This document shows positions 6,404 to 7,022 of a stretch of DNA of 7,022 nucleotides, in pieces. The stretch's first letter is position 1. Each line of letters opens with the position of its first letter. The position numbers and the translations under genes are program-made. Origin of the DNA: F1-120-MAGs023 sp038228615 (GTDB taxonomy: Bacteria > Actinomycetota > Acidimicrobiia > IMCC26256 > PALSA-610); contig JBBRPC010000207.1 in the NCBI GenBank assembly GCA_038228615.1, forward strand, positions 1 through 7,022. Reading direction: 5' to 3'. The notes below the pieces were generated by a model. It was not told the origin of the DNA, did not search any database, and saw only the letters and a list, made by a program, of their open reading frames with translations.

Positions 6404-7022
6404 GTGCTAGTCCCAGGGATTGCGTTTGTGGCTCTGAGTGTGGTTGCGACGTGGGCCTGGGTTGTCGCATCCCGTCGGGCTCAGGCGCTCCGTGCGCTGC
6501 GAGTCAGTACCGAACTTGAGGCTGGTCGCAATCGATCGATAGCCATGGTGCAACAACAATTCGAGCAAAGCTTCAATGCGCTGGACGACGGAGTAGTCGT
6601 ATTCAGTGCCTCCGGTGAGGTATTCAGAAATGATGCTGGCTATCGATTTTCGGGAGCCCGACACGCTGACTCCATTGTCGAATCTGGTATCGCAGAACTC
6701 GCCGCCGAAGGGATTCGTGGCCTGTCGAGCGCCAAAGAGTTGGAATTGTTTGGCCCGCCACGCCAGACATTTCTCCTGCGCAGCGAACCGTTGCTCGTCG
6801 GTCAACTCCCGACGGGTGCGGTCGTGTGGATACGAGATGCCTCCGATGCGCGCCGCGTCGATGAGATGCGTAGAGACTTTGTCGCGAACGTGAGCCATGA
6901 ACTGCGGACTCCCGTGGGCGCGCTTGGGCTGCTCGCCGAAACCATCGCCGATGAACCCGACCCTGTTGTCATTCGACAATTTGCAGAAAGGATGGTGCGA
7001 GAGGCCGAACGCTTGGCGCGAA
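6404..7022 (+). CDS. senX3: SenX3/PhoR-type sensor histidine kinase (3' partial)
   Basis: N-terminal 206 residues of a phosphate-responsive histidine kinase, cut by the right edge. From the GTG at 6404 there is one transmembrane helix (about 2-22) followed by a short basic patch. A helical linker (26-55) and a PAS-like domain (about 56-145, starting FNALDDGVVVFSASGEV) come next. The HisKA domain contains RRDFVANVSHELRTPVGAL, with phospho-acceptor His165. The last stretch (LLAETIAD...RQFAERMVREAERLAR) closely resembles mycobacterial SenX3 as I recall it. GTG 6404 is the first start after the in-frame pstB stop that keeps the whole helix; GGATGGG about 11 nt upstream is a weak ribosome-binding site. 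Only 27 nt separate it from pstB, suggesting co-transcription. The catalytic ATP-binding domain and a RegX3-like regulator should lie beyond the window. PhoR is the equivalent name in other groups. Confidence 0.92.
   Translation, partial: MLVPGIAFVALSVVATWAWVVASRRAQALRALRVSTELEAGRNRSIAMVQQQFEQSFNALDDGVVVFSASGEVFRNDAGYRFSGARHADSIVESGIAELAAEGIRGLSSAKELELFGPPRQTFLLRSEPLLVGQLPTGAVVWIRDASDARRVDEMRRDFVANVSHELRTPVGALGLLAETIADEPDPVVIRQFAERMVREAERLAR

Noticed and set aside
6407..6979. Minus-strand open frame opposite the sensor kinase
   Set aside because: The plus strand has a PAS-like segment and an unmistakable HisKA motif in a continuous frame to the window edge; the minus-strand product shows no family features.

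Overview
The window is a chromosomal phosphate-starvation (Pho) locus from a high-GC Gram-positive bacterium, most likely an actinobacterium. The lineage call rests on three things. The partial sensor kinase resembles mycobacterial SenX3 around its phosphorylation site. PhoU resembles actinobacterial PhoY proteins. The control regions carry 11-nt-period direct repeats of the actinobacterial PhoP type (GTTCACC-like). A TANNNT box 6 nt upstream of an ATG suggests a leaderless mRNA, also common in Actinobacteria. A deeper placement (for example Acidimicrobiia) is only a guess.

Layout from left to right. Positions 1-1070 (+) hold the 3' part of an HtrA/DegP-like membrane-anchored serine protease with one PDZ domain, cut by the window edge. 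Positions 1137-1406 (+) hold a small uncharacterised protein with its own leaderless-type promoter. It converges with the phosphate-transport genes on the minus strand. Read in their own direction these are phoU (5244-4576), pstS (4399-3293), pstC (3283-2324) and pstA (2327-1443). The last three are tightly packed: 9 nt between pstS and pstC, and an ATGA overlap between pstC and pstA. The ATPase gene pstB is not in that operon. It lies on the opposite strand (5468-6376), divergent from phoU, and is followed 27 nt later by a SenX3/PhoR-type histidine kinase that runs off the right edge.

How the genes work together: PstS captures phosphate outside the membrane, PstC and PstA form the channel, PstB hydrolyses ATP, and PhoU links transporter state to the sensor kinase. 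The kinase would phosphorylate a RegX3/PhoP-type regulator, probably encoded just beyond the window. That regulator would bind the two repeat arrays described here, one upstream of pstS and one in the phoU-pstB divergent region. The feedback loop is therefore almost complete within the window.

I found no mobile element, tRNA, rRNA or CRISPR array. I do not see an exotic new system. The points most worth a second look are the two repeat arrays, the split of pstB from pstSCA with its apparent coupling to the kinase gene, and the altered first metal-site motif of PhoU.
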